Assembly (NCBI GenBank): GCA_001650895.1
Contig: LXYH01000034.1
Location: 184,797 to 248,796 of the forward strand
Direction: 5' to 3'
From: Rhodobacteraceae bacterium EhC02
Lineage (GTDB): Bacteria > Pseudomonadota > Alphaproteobacteria > Rhodobacterales > Rhodobacteraceae
DNA: 64,000 bases
Position numbers and translations under genes: made by a program. Below the pieces are notes generated by a model. The model was not told the origin of the DNA. It did not search any database and was given only the letters and a program-made list of their open reading frames with translations. This document shows positions 9,807-18,499 of this stretch, piece by piece; the first letter of the stretch is position 1; every line of letters starts with the position of its first letter.

Positions 9807-10262
9807 CTACATCGCCTCGAGATCGGCAATCACGATCTTCTGAAGCTCAGGCAAGGGATGGCGCGTCAGTGTCTTGGGGATCTCCGCCACCAGGGTTTTC
9901 AGCACAGCCTCGTCCAGATGGTCGCGCAACTCGCCCAGGCTGCGCGGCGGGGCCACGATGACCATGCGCCCGATATGGCCGCGCCCCACCATCCGCGACA
10001 GGATCGCCGACATCTCGGCGGCGAAGCGATCCTTGGCCAGCTGGTGCCAGTCCGCCTCCTCCATCGCGGAACGCTGCCCCATGCTGGCGTCGGGCCGTCG
10101 TCCGGGCCGATCCGATACCTGATCTTTCTGGCTGGGGTTGTCCTGTTCCTCGATCCGCATCACCGACAGCCTGGGATCGACCGCGCCGCCCTCGTTGCAC
10201 AGAAACAGCGCCTTCTCACCGTCGGCGACCAGAACCCAGGTGTCTTTTTCAAGTCGTATCAT
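9807..10262 (-). CDS. Host attachment protein family (eRF1-like fold)
   Basis: A 151-residue soluble protein. The beginning (TWVLVADGEKALFLCNEG), the central RSAMEEADWHQLAKDRFAAEM and MVIVAPPRSLGELRDHL are characteristic of the family annotated as protein required for attachment to host cells in Rhizobiales and Rhodobacterales. The name comes from early plant-attachment work; the fold resembles a release-factor/Pelota domain and the biochemical role is unknown. A clear ribosome binding site (GGAGGA) lies four to five bases before the ATG. It probably forms its own unit. Confidence 0.8.
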   Translation of the reverse strand: MIRLEKDTWVLVADGEKALFLCNEGGAVDPRLSVMRIEEQDNPSQKDQVSDRPGRRPDASMGQRSAMEEADWHQLAKDRFAAEMSAILSRMVGRGHIGRMVIVAPPRSLGELRDHLDEAVLKTLVAEIPKTLTRHPLPELQKIVIADLEAM

Positions 10263-10351
10263 CGCGTCCTCCAGAGTCGTCTTGCCCCGGTCCTTGCAGG
10301 GCCGGGCAGGTCTGATCGCGCGCTGACTGAATCATATATCATTTTTGGAAT

Positions 10352-10380
10352 AAAAAAACCCCGCGCAAGCAAGCGCGGGG
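10352..10380 (-). terminator. Intrinsic terminator of sodB
   Basis: Eight-base inverted repeat CCCCGCGC/GCGCGGGG (10359-10380, 6-base loop). On the minus strand it is followed at once by seven T residues. It sits 32 bases downstream of the sodB stop. Confidence 0.88.
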
Positions 10381-10411
10381 TTCTGTCTGCAAGGCGTCAG
10401 CCTGACCGGGA

Positions 10412-11011
10412 TCAGAGGCGCGAGGCCACGTTTTCCCAGTTCACAAGGTTTTCCAGGAAGTTCGACAGGTAAGCCGGGCGCTTGTTGCGGAAATCGATGT
10501 AGTAGGAATGTTCCCACACGTCGCAGCCCAGAAGCGCTGTCTGTCCGAAGCACAGCGGGTTCACGCCGTTTTCGGTCTTGGTGACCTTCAGCGCACCGTC
10601 CTTGTCCTTGACCAGCCAGCACCAGCCCGAACCGAACTGGCCCGCGCCCGCGGCGGCGAAATCTTCCTTGAACTTGGCGACCGAGCCGAAGCTTTCGGTG
10701 ATGGCCTTTTCCAGCTCGCCGGGCATCGCGCCCTTGCCGGGGCCCATCATCTCCCAGAACTGGACATGGTTCCAGTGCTGCGAGGCGTTGTTGAAGATCC
10801 CGTTCTGGGCCACGGCGCCTGCCTGATAGGTGCCGGTGATGATGTCTTCCAGCGACTTGCCTTCCCATTCGGTGCCGGCGATCAGCTTGTTGCCGTTGTC
10901 CACATAGGCCTTGTGATGGATATCGTGATGATATTCGAACGTTTCGGCGGACATGCCATGTGCGGCCAGCGCGTCATGGGCATAGGGAAGATCAGGAAGT
11001 TCAAAAGCCAT
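10412..11011 (-). CDS. sodB: Superoxide dismutase, Fe/Mn type
   Basis: A 199-residue cytoplasmic Fe/Mn superoxide dismutase that converts superoxide to oxygen and hydrogen peroxide. Metal ligands are recognisable: His in the ETFEYHHDIHHKAYVD segment, His in NNASQHWNH, and Asp and His in DVWEHSYYIDFRN. The start FELPDLPYAHDALAAHGMS is the usual SodB opening. GSGWCWLV and the overall length fit the iron-type group common in alphaproteobacteria, but metal choice cannot be settled from sequence alone. It is followed by a strong terminator and appears monocistronic. Confidence 0.95.
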   Translation of the reverse strand: MAFELPDLPYAHDALAAHGMSAETFEYHHDIHHKAYVDNGNKLIAGTEWEGKSLEDIITGTYQAGAVAQNGIFNNASQHWNHVQFWEMMGPGKGAMPGELEKAITESFGSVAKFKEDFAAAGAGQFGSGWCWLVKDKDGALKVTKTENGVNPLCFGQTALLGCDVWEHSYYIDFRNKRPAYLSNFLENLVNWENVASRL

Positions 11012-11103
11012 TGGTCGGCCCCCCTCTGTTGCGGTTATCTCTCGGGCCTAGATGGTAGGCTTGGGGGGGCAAGGTCAACCCCCGCCCTGCCCAAGTGGCT
11101 GTC

Positions 11104-11688
11104 TCAGCCGAAATAATCGACCGATGCGGCAGGGTCTGCAGCGGCGCCGAGCAGGTCAAAGACATATTGCGCGACCGAACGGAAACAAATCACGTTGATC
11201 TGGCCGGCCTCGGGCATCCAGAAGGCACCCGCGACCTGCGCCAAACGGGTGCGGCGGAAGTCGCCGGGGCCGAATTGTGCCGGATGCAGATCGACCGGCG
11301 CCAGTTTCGCCAGCACCTCGCGCACATGCGCGTCCTGTCCGCTGACCGTGATCAACGCGCGCGCGTCCGAGACATCCGCCACAAGGTGATGCGTCCCCTC
11401 AAGCGTGGCCGAAAGGTTGGCGCAGACGCTTGATACCTGGCCGTAGGGCAGGATCAGCAGCAGCTCGTCCGGTGACATCCAGGCGGCCTGCCCCTTGCTG
11501 ACACCCTTGGCGGGTTGAACACGGCGTGTGTCGGGCACGGTCAGGCCAAGCGCCTTGTCCAGCGCCTTCGCCATGACGGGTGCCGCCAGATCGCCGCGCA
11601 GGGTGATCATGCCCGTCGGACCACGGTCCTGCAGTGTCACGAGACCTTCGAAACTGGCCCCATTCAGGGCGCTGACCGGTTCAGACAT
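11104..11688 (-). CDS. soxG: Sarcosine oxidase gamma subunit
   Basis: A 194-residue gamma subunit of heterotetrameric sarcosine oxidase. The family is weakly conserved but related to aminomethyltransferase-like folds; QAAWMSPDELLLILP and VADVSDARALITVSG are typical. It overlaps the 3' end of soxA by eight bases, which implies translational coupling in the operon soxB-soxD-soxA-soxG. The gamma subunit has no known catalytic residues and probably supports assembly. Confidence 0.92.
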   Translation of the reverse strand: MSEPVSALNGASFEGLVTLQDRGPTGMITLRGDLAAPVMAKALDKALGLTVPDTRRVQPAKGVSKGQAAWMSPDELLLILPYGQVSSVCANLSATLEGTHHLVADVSDARALITVSGQDAHVREVLAKLAPVDLHPAQFGPGDFRRTRLAQVAGAFWMPEAGQINVICFRSVAQYVFDLLGAAADPAASVDYFG

Positions 11689-14600
11689 TCTGCTTCACTC
11701 CGTCCTTGTCGTAAAAGACCTGATCGACGATCTTCGCCTTCACCTCGGTCCCGTCGGTCTTGCCGAAGGCGATTACCTCGCCCATGCGAGCGGGACCGTT
11801 CAGCACGATCCCCATGGCGATGCCGCGCTCCAGCGTGGGCGAATGATAGGTCGAGGTGACGCGTCCCTGGGTGTTGCGCTGACCATTGGCGTTGGTGCCC
11901 TCTGCCAAGGCATAGGCGCCATCGGGCAGCGTGCTGCCATCCAGCGTCTCAAGCCCTACCAGCTGCCAGCGGTTCGGGTTGACCATGTGGCTGCGCTCCT
12001 GTCCGCGCTTGCCGAGATAGTCTTCCTTTTTCTTCGAGATCGCCCAGCCCAGACCCAGATCCTGCGGGATGATGGTCCCGTCGGTTTCGTCACCGATCAT
12101 GATGAAGCCTTTTTCGGCCCGCATCACGTGCAGCGCCTCGGTGCCATAGGGCATTACGCCGAACTCGGCCCCCTCCTGCATCAGGCGGTCCCAGAAGGCA
12201 CGGCCATGGCTGGCGGGAACGGCGATCTCATAGCTGAGCTCGCCCGAGAAAGAGATGCGGAAGACCCGCGCAGGCACCTCGCCCAGTGTGCCCTCGGCCC
12301 ATTGCATGAAGGGCAGCGTGTCCTTGGACACATCCATACCGCCCAGCTTTTCCAGCACCTTGCGGGCATTGGGGCCGACCACAGCGAATTGCGCCCAAGC
12401 CTCGGTCACGTTGGCGACATAGACTTTCCAGTCCCACCATTCGGTTTGCAGCCATTCTTCCATATGGGCGTGGATGCGGTCCGCGCCGCCGGTGGTCGTA
12501 TGGCAAAGCCAGGTATCCTCGGACATGCGCGCCACCACGCCGTCATCCATCAGGAACCCGTTTTCCGAGCACATGAGGCCATAGCGGCATTTGCCGACCG
12601 GCAGCGTGCTCATCATGTTGGTATAGAGCATGTCGAGGAACCGGCCCGCATCGGGGCCCTTGACCACCAGCTTGCCAAGGGTCGAGGCATCCAGCAGCCC
12701 AAGGCTGGCGCGCGTCTGCTTGACCTCGCGGCTGACCGCGTCGAAGTGGCTTTCGCCGCTGCGCGGATAGCAATAGGGGCGGCGCCAGTGGCCGACGGGT
12801 TCCCAATAGGCGCCCTGTGCCGCGTGCCAGTCATGCAGGGGGGTGCGACGCAGCGGCTGGAAGATGTCGCCGCGTGCCTCGCCCGCGATGGCCCCCATGC
12901 TGATCGGGGTATAGGGCGGGCGGAAGGTCGTCGTGCCGACGCTGGGAATATCGGTGTTCAGCGACTTGGCAAGCGTTGCTAGGCCGTTGATATTGCTCAG
13001 CTTGCCCTGATCCGTGGCCATGCCCAGCGTCGTGTAGCGCTTGGCGTGTTCGACGGAAGTGAAACCTTCCTGCGCGGCCAGTTGCACGTCCGAGACCTTT
13101 ACGTCGTTCTGGAAATCCAGCCATGCCTTGGACCGCAGCCCATAGGTGGCACCCTGCGGCATCATCCAGACCGGCGCGATGGGCGCCTCGATCTGCTGCT
13201 CCGCCACGGGGGCCTTGCCCGTCACGGGCATGTGGCCAGCGGCCTGCGCCGCAGCCCGCCCGGCCAGATCGCCATCGGCCAAGGCCAGCGCCAGGTCCAT
13301 CGCGCCATTGGCGGCACCGGCCGCGATCACCATCGGCTGACCATCGGCGCCGGTGGGCGCCTTTTCGGGATCGGGACGGAACATCGCCTGATCCGCATCC
13401 CAGATCAGCTTGCCCCCGCAATGGGACCACAGGTGCACCACGGGCGACCAGCCGCCCGACATGGCAACCGCGTCGCAAGCCACCTCGTCCAGAACGCCAC
13501 CTTCGCCCGCCTGCGCGCAGATCGCCACGCCGGTCACGCGCTTGCCGCCCTTGACCTTTGCGATGGCCTTGCCGTTCTCGACCCGGATGCCAAGGGCGCG
13601 GGCCTGATCGGCCAGCGCCCCGCCACCGGATGCGCGGGCATCCAGGATCACCGGCACCGCAAGGCCAAGTTCCTTCAGCGTGATCGCGGTGCGATAGGCA
13701 TCATCGTTATTGGTCGCGATCACCACGCGGTCACCGACCGAGATACCCCAGTTCACGGCATAATCGCGCAGGGCCGAGGCCAGCATGACGCCCGGAATAT
13801 CGTTGCCCGCGAAGGACAGGGGCCGTTCGATCGCACCCGTCGCGGTCACGATCTGCCGGGTGCGGATCTTCCACAGCCGGTGGCGCGGGCCATCAACTTC
13901 GGGTGCATGATCGCGCAGGCGCTCGTAGCCCAGCACATAACCGTGATCATAGACCCCTGCCCCCATGCAGCGCAGGCGCAGGGTGACATTGCCCATTGTT
14001 TCCAATTCGGAAACGGCTGTTGCAATCCAGGCATCAACCGGCTGCCCATCCACGGTTCCGCCATCCACGGGCGCGCGACCGCCCCAATGGGCGGTCTGTT
14101 CCATCAGCAGCACACGCGCGCCGGACCGGCCTGCGGCCAGCGCCGCCTGCAGGCCCGCAACGCCGCCGCCGATCACCAGCACGTCCACGGTTGCGTTGAA
14201 ATGCTCGTAACGATCCGCGTCCGCCTTGGTCGGTGCCTTGCCCAGGCCCGCCGACATGCGGATGAACGGCTCATAGACATGTTTCCAGAAGGCCCGCGGG
14301 AACAGGAACATCTTGTAATAGAAGCCCGCAGGCAGGAACCGGCTGAGGTAGGTGTTCACCGCGCCGATGTCATATTCAAGACTGGGCCAGTGGTTCTGGC
14401 TTTCGGCCTGCAACCCGTCGAAAAGCTCGGTCGTGGTGACGCGCTGGTTCGGCTCGAACCGCGCGCCTGCGCCCAGACCCACAAGGGCATTGGGTTCCTC
14501 GGCGCCCGAGGCCACGACACCGCGCGGGCGGTGATACTTGAAGGACCGGCCCATCAGCATCTGATCATTGGCCAGCAGGGCCGAGGCCAGCGTGTCGCCC

Positions 14601-14692
14601 TCATACCCCTTGAGGTATTTGCCGTTGAAGCGGAACGTGACCTGCTTTCCCCGGTTCAGAAGGCGGCCACCTGTTGCGAGACGCGTGCTCAT
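11681..14692 (-). CDS. soxA: Sarcosine oxidase alpha subunit
   Basis: A 1003-residue alpha subunit of heterotetrameric sarcosine oxidase, which demethylates sarcosine to glycine and passes the methyl group to tetrahydrofolate. N-terminal residues 1-100 hold the ferredoxin-like fold region (KGYEGDTLASALLAND). The NAD-binding motif DVLVIGGGVAGLQAALAAG follows at about 170, and the C-terminal 400 residues form a GcvT-type folate-binding aminomethyltransferase domain. The ATG at 14692 is chosen because it overlaps the soxD stop as ATGA and is preceded by GGAGAGAG. An in-frame ATG at 14707 is possible but less well placed. The length is normal. Confidence 0.95.
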   Translation of the reverse strand: MSTRLATGGRLLNRGKQVTFRFNGKYLKGYEGDTLASALLANDQMLMGRSFKYHRPRGVVASGAEEPNALVGLGAGARFEPNQRVTTTELFDGLQAESQNHWPSLEYDIGAVNTYLSRFLPAGFYYKMFLFPRAFWKHVYEPFIRMSAGLGKAPTKADADRYEHFNATVDVLVIGGGVAGLQAALAAGRSGARVLLMEQTAHWGGRAPVDGGTVDGQPVDAWIATAVSELETMGNVTLRLRCMGAGVYDHGYVLGYERLRDHAPEVDGPRHRLWKIRTRQIVTATGAIERPLSFAGNDIPGVMLASALRDYAVNWGISVGDRVVIATNNDDAYRTAITLKELGLAVPVILDARASGGGALADQARALGIRVENGKAIAKVKGGKRVTGVAICAQAGEGGVLDEVACDAVAMSGGWSPVVHLWSHCGGKLIWDADQAMFRPDPEKAPTGADGQPMVIAAGAANGAMDLALALADGDLAGRAAAQAAGHMPVTGKAPVAEQQIEAPIAPVWMMPQGATYGLRSKAWLDFQNDVKVSDVQLAAQEGFTSVEHAKRYTTLGMATDQGKLSNINGLATLAKSLNTDIPSVGTTTFRPPYTPISMGAIAGEARGDIFQPLRRTPLHDWHAAQGAYWEPVGHWRRPYCYPRSGESHFDAVSREVKQTRASLGLLDASTLGKLVVKGPDAGRFLDMLYTNMMSTLPVGKCRYGLMCSENGFLMDDGVVARMSEDTWLCHTTTGGADRIHAHMEEWLQTEWWDWKVYVANVTEAWAQFAVVGPNARKVLEKLGGMDVSKDTLPFMQWAEGTLGEVPARVFRISFSGELSYEIAVPASHGRAFWDRLMQEGAEFGVMPYGTEALHVMRAEKGFIMIGDETDGTIIPQDLGLGWAISKKKEDYLGKRGQERSHMVNPNRWQLVGLETLDGSTLPDGAYALAEGTNANGQRNTQGRVTSTYHSPTLERGIAMGIVLNGPARMGEVIAFGKTDGTEVKAKIVDQVFYDKDGVKQNV

Positions 14693-15018
14693 TGAAACTC
14701 TCTCCATGACCAGCCGGGCCGTTTGGCGCTGATCTTGTCCTTGATGTCCTGGGGCAATTCGGTGCTCTGGGCCTTGTAGGTGCCAAAGACCTCCAGCGTC
14801 ATGGTGCAGCGGGCCGCATGGAACCACTTGCCGCAGCCATAGCTGTGCCGCCAGCGTTCGAAATGCACGCCCTTGGGGTTCTCGCGCATGAACAGGTAGT
14901 TCTCGAACGCCTCATCGCCCGAGCCGGGCCCGAAGCGTTTCAGATGCGCCTCGCCACCCGCGCTCAGTTCCGTCTCGTCGGCTTGCACGCCGCAATAGGG
15001 GCATTGAAGGGTCAGCAT
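14689..15018 (-). CDS. soxD: Sarcosine oxidase delta subunit
   Basis: A 109-residue delta subunit, the small zinc-binding component of heterotetrameric sarcosine oxidase. Zinc ligands are visible as CPYCG near the N-terminus and the later YGCGKWFHAARC segment. It is placed between soxB and soxA, 52 bases from soxB, and its TGA overlaps the soxA ATG. This order and spacing match the operon in other alphaproteobacteria. Confidence 0.94.
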   Translation of the reverse strand: MLTLQCPYCGVQADETELSAGGEAHLKRFGPGSGDEAFENYLFMRENPKGVHFERWRHSYGCGKWFHAARCTMTLEVFGTYKAQSTELPQDIKDKISAKRPGWSWREFQ

Positions 15019-15070
15019 GTCATGCCTCCGGTTTCGGGTCGCAAGGTGATTGTCCTGATCTGCGTCTGCA

Positions 15071-16315
15071 TCAATGCGCCACCCCCGCGGCCACGCTTTC
15101 GTCGATGAACTTGCCCTCGCGGAAGCGGAACATCGAGAATTCCTCGGTCAGGGGCGAATGACCCTTGGCCATCAATTCCGCCATGGCCCAGCCCGATCCG
15201 GGGATCGCCTTGAAACCGCCGGTGCCCCAGCCGCAGTTGACGAAGACGCCCTCGACCGGGGTTTTCGACAGGATGGGTGAACGGTCGCCCGTCATGTCCA
15301 CGATGCCGCCCCACTGGCGCAGCATCTTGAGGCGGGAAATCATCGGGAAGGTTTCGATCAGGGCGCGGACGGTTTCCTCGATGTGATGGAAGCTGCCGCG
15401 CTGGGTGTAGTTGTTGTAGCCATCCGTGCCGCCGCCGATCACCATCTCGCCCTTGTCGGACTGCGACATGTAGCCATGCACGGTATTGGCCATCACGACC
15501 ACATCCATGCAGGGCTTGATCGGTTCCGACACCAGCGCCTGCAGCGCCAGCGATTCAATCGGTAGACGGAAGCCCGCCATATCCGCCACGACCGACGAAT
15601 TGCCCGCCACGACGATGCCCAGCTTGTCGCAGTCGATGGCGCCCTTCGTCGTGTCCACACCCACGACGCGGCCACCTTCGCGGCGCACGGCCTTGACCTC
15701 GCATTGCTGGATCACGTCCATGCCCATGTCCGAACAGGCCCGCGCATAGCCCCATGCCACCGCGTCATGGCGCGCGGTGCCGCCCCGCGCCTGCCACAGC
15801 GCGCCCAGCACCGGATAGCGCGGCCCGTCGATGTTGATGATCGGCACCAGTTCCTTGACCTTCGCGGGGCTGATGAACTCGGTCTTGACGCCCTGCAACG
15901 CGTTGGCATGCGCCGTGCGCTGATAGCCGCGCACCTCGTGCTGGGTCTGGGCGAGCATCATCACGCCGCGCGGGCTGAACATCACGTTGTAGTTCAGATC
16001 CTGACTCATCGTCTCGTACAGGCTGCGCGATTTCTCGTAGATCGCAGCCGAGGCATCCTGCAGGTAGTTCGACCGGATGATCGTGGTGTTGCGGCCGGTG
16101 TTGCCACCGCCCAGCCAGCCCTTTTCAAGGATCGCGACATTGGTGATGCCGAAATTCTTGCCAAGGTAATAGGCCGTGGCCAGGCCATGCCCGCCCGCGC
16201 CCACGATGATCGCATCGTACTTCTTTTTCGGGGCGGCATCGCGCCATGCGCGTGTCCAGCCGCTGTGCTGGCGCATGGCTTCGCGGGCGATGGCAAAGAC
16301 GGAATAGCGTTTCAT
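15071..16315 (-). CDS. soxB: Sarcosine oxidase beta subunit
   Basis: A 414-residue beta subunit, the flavin-bearing catalytic chain. The FAD-binding motif DAIIVGAGGHGLATAYYLG starts at about residue 33. The segment GGTARHDAVAWGYARAC contains the His expected to carry covalent FMN. Substrate oxidation here produces glycine, hydrogen peroxide and methylene-tetrahydrofolate together with the alpha subunit. The ATG at 16315 is chosen because MKRYSVFAIAREAMRQHSGW is the usual beta-subunit start. It is the first gene of the sox operon; the 188-base gap to the divergent ccmI should hold both promoters. Confidence 0.95.
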   Translation of the reverse strand: MKRYSVFAIAREAMRQHSGWTRAWRDAAPKKKYDAIIVGAGGHGLATAYYLGKNFGITNVAILEKGWLGGGNTGRNTTIIRSNYLQDASAAIYEKSRSLYETMSQDLNYNVMFSPRGVMMLAQTQHEVRGYQRTAHANALQGVKTEFISPAKVKELVPIINIDGPRYPVLGALWQARGGTARHDAVAWGYARACSDMGMDVIQQCEVKAVRREGGRVVGVDTTKGAIDCDKLGIVVAGNSSVVADMAGFRLPIESLALQALVSEPIKPCMDVVVMANTVHGYMSQSDKGEMVIGGGTDGYNNYTQRGSFHHIEETVRALIETFPMISRLKMLRQWGGIVDMTGDRSPILSKTPVEGVFVNCGWGTGGFKAIPGSGWAMAELMAKGHSPLTEEFSMFRFREGKFIDESVAAGVAH

Positions 16316-16503
16316 CGGCGGCACTGATCCTTCGAATCCGGTTCGGCTTGTCCTGCGGTGATATCTGGACCTTGGGCAGGTTTCACCCCCGTTTGAGAAC
16401 GTCATAATAATGCATGGATGCGACATGGTGGACCGTTGCGGCAGTTTGCCCTTTTTTCGCGCCCCCCGCGCATATACATGATGGCCAGAACCAAGGAGGA
16501 CGC

Positions 16504-17751
16504 ATGGCGATCTGGGTTATCATTTCGGCGCTGGCTTTCGCTGTGGCGGCCCTGCTGGCGCTTGCCATCCTGCGCGGGCGCATCGGTGACGAACCACCGG
16601 CAGCCTATGACCTGCGGGTGTACCGCGACCAGTTGAAGGAAGTCGAACGCGACCTCGCCCGTGGCGTGATCGGACCCGACGACGCAGAGCGTATCCGCGC
16701 CGAGGTGTCGCGCCGCATCCTTGCGGCGGATGCCCAGCTTCAGAAAGGTGGCGATGCCACCGCGCAGCCCCGCGCGCTGGCCCTGACGGGGGCAGCGGTG
16801 TCGCTGGCGCTGCTGGTTGGCGGCTCTGTCTGGGTCTATTCCCGCATCGGCGCACCGGGGTATCCCGACATGGGGCTGGCCAGCCGGATCGAGGCCGCGC
16901 AGGATGCGCGGTTGAACCGGATCAGCCAGGCCGAGGCCGAAGCGCGCGTGCCCGCCAGCGCCACGGTGCAGGCCCCCTCGCCCGATTTCATCCGCCTGAT
17001 GGATCAGCTGCGCACCGCCGTCGCGGAACGCCCCGGCGATCTGCAGGGTGCGCTGCTGCTGGCCCGCAACGAGGCCGTGCTGGGCAATTTCGTCGCCGCC
17101 TACAAGGCGCAGGCGCAGGTTCTGTCGATCAAGGGCGATCAGGCGACAGCCGCCGATTACGTGGACTATGCCGACATGATGGTTCTGGCCGCTGGCGGCT
17201 ATGTCTCGCCCGAGGCCGAGGCGGCCCTGCGCGCGGCGCTGACCCGCGACCCGCAGAACGGTCCGGCGCGTTATTACGTCGGCCTGTTGCAGGCGCAGAC
17301 CGGACGTCCCGACAATGCCTTCCGCACCTGGGAGGCGCTGTTGCGTGACGGGCCCGAGGGCGCGCCGCATATCCTGGCCGTGCGTGCCCAGATCGAGGAC
17401 ATGGCCTTCCGGGCCGGTGAGCGCAACTTCACCCTGCCGCCCGCAGGCGATGCGCCCGCCGAACCGCCGCTGGCGGGCCCCTCTGCCGATGACATCGCAG
17501 CCGCCCAGAACATGAGCGGCGAGGACCGGATGCAGATGATCCGCACCATGGTGCAGAACCTGTCCGACCGGCTGGCCCTGCAGGGGGGCAACTCTGCAGA
17601 ATGGGCGCGACTGATCGGCGCATTGGGTGTGCTTGGGGATGAGCGGCAGGCCCGCGTGATCTGGGAAGAGGCGCAAAGCGTCTTCTGGGACAGCCCCGAA
17701 GGCCTGGCCGAGGTGAACGACGCCGCGCGCCGCGCCGGTCTGACCGAATGA
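16504..17751 (+). CDS. ccmI: c-type cytochrome biogenesis protein CcmI
   Basis: A 415-residue inner-membrane protein of the cytochrome c maturation system that presents apocytochrome c to the haem ligation complex. It has two N-terminal membrane helices (about 2-20 and 96-115) separated by a cytoplasmic loop with the typical AYDLRVYRDQLKEVERDLARGVI motif. A periplasmic part with TPR-like helices (about 200-330) follows. A strong ribosome binding site AAGGAGG lies six bases before this ATG, so in-frame upstream sequence is not used. The stop overlaps ruvX as ATGA. Confidence 0.92.
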   Translation: MAIWVIISALAFAVAALLALAILRGRIGDEPPAAYDLRVYRDQLKEVERDLARGVIGPDDAERIRAEVSRRILAADAQLQKGGDATAQPRALALTGAAVSLALLVGGSVWVYSRIGAPGYPDMGLASRIEAAQDARLNRISQAEAEARVPASATVQAPSPDFIRLMDQLRTAVAERPGDLQGALLLARNEAVLGNFVAAYKAQAQVLSIKGDQATAADYVDYADMMVLAAGGYVSPEAEAALRAALTRDPQNGPARYYVGLLQAQTGRPDNAFRTWEALLRDGPEGAPHILAVRAQIEDMAFRAGERNFTLPPAGDAPAEPPLAGPSADDIAAAQNMSGEDRMQMIRTMVQNLSDRLALQGGNSAEWARLIGALGVLGDERQARVIWEEAQSVFWDSPEGLAEVNDAARRAGLTE

Positions 17752-18230
17752 TCTGCGAAACGATCGAGGATTTCGCCGCCGCCCTGCCCCGGCATCGCGC
17801 GCTGGCGGGTCTGGATTTCGGCGACAAGACCATCGGCATCGCCGTGTCGGATCTGATGCTGTCGGTGGCAACGCCCCTGCAGACCATACGGCGGACCAAG
17901 TTCACCACCGATGCGGCCCAGTTGCTGGAGGTTCTGACCGCCCGCGCCATCGGGGGGATCATCCTTGGCCTGCCGCGCAACATGGACGGCACCGAGGGCC
18001 CGCGCTGTCAAAAGACCCGCGCCTTCGCCCGCAATCTCAGCCGTCTGACGGAGCTGCCCATCGGTTACTGGGACGAACGCCTGTCGACGGTTGCCGCCGA
18101 ACGCGCGCTTCTGGAGGCGGATACGACACGAAAACGTCGCGCCGAGGTTATCGACCACGTGGCCGCGTCCTATATCCTGCAAGGAGCGCTGGACCGGCTG
18201 GCGCATTTGAAGGTGCAGACCCATGGATGA
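17748..18230 (+). CDS. ruvX: Holliday junction resolvase-like protein RuvX (YqgF)
   Basis: A 160-residue RNase H-fold protein of the YqgF/RuvX family, implicated in pre-16S rRNA 5' end maturation and named as a putative Holliday junction resolvase. Acidic residues of the active site are visible in GLDFGDKTIGIAVSD, LGLPRNMDGTEGPR and YWDERLSTVAAER. It overlaps ccmI by four bases upstream and the DUF1289 gene by eight bases downstream, so the three genes are likely one operon. This order is common in Rhodobacterales. Confidence 0.93.
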   Translation: MICETIEDFAAALPRHRALAGLDFGDKTIGIAVSDLMLSVATPLQTIRRTKFTTDAAQLLEVLTARAIGGIILGLPRNMDGTEGPRCQKTRAFARNLSRLTELPIGYWDERLSTVAAERALLEADTTRKRRAEVIDHVAASYILQGALDRLAHLKVQTHG

Positions 18231-18456
18231 CATCTGGAAGCGCGACGAGATCGAGAGCCCCTGCATCAAGATTTGCGTCATCCATCCGGCAGAACGGTTG
18301 TGCACCGGCTGCCTGCGCAGCATTGACGAGATCACCCAGTGGTCGCGCATGACACCCGCCGCCCGTCGCGCGGTGATGGAAGACCTGCCCGCCCGCGCGC
18401 CACGTCTGAAACAACGTCGCGGCGGACGTGCGGCGCGCCTTGCGCAAGACCAGTGA
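18223..18456 (+). CDS. DUF1289 domain protein
   Basis: A 77-residue protein with the four conserved cysteines of DUF1289 (SPCIKICVI and RLCTGCLRSIDEI) and the following W. The family probably binds a metal or an iron-sulfur cluster; its function is unknown. It is translationally coupled to ruvX by an eight-base overlap. The basic tail (KQRRGGRAARL) is typical. Confidence 0.88.
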   Translation: MDDIWKRDEIESPCIKICVIHPAERLCTGCLRSIDEITQWSRMTPAARRAVMEDLPARAPRLKQRRGGRAARLAQDQ

Positions 18457-18499
18457 GACGCGCGGCGCCCCGGCGCCCCCGCCCGGTCAGCCCGCCCGG

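Noticed and set aside
13046..14695. A 549-codon plus-strand ORF
   Set aside because: It is antisense to soxA, which is a clear full-length family member; the composition is His/Gln/Arg-rich as in shadow frames of GC-rich genes.
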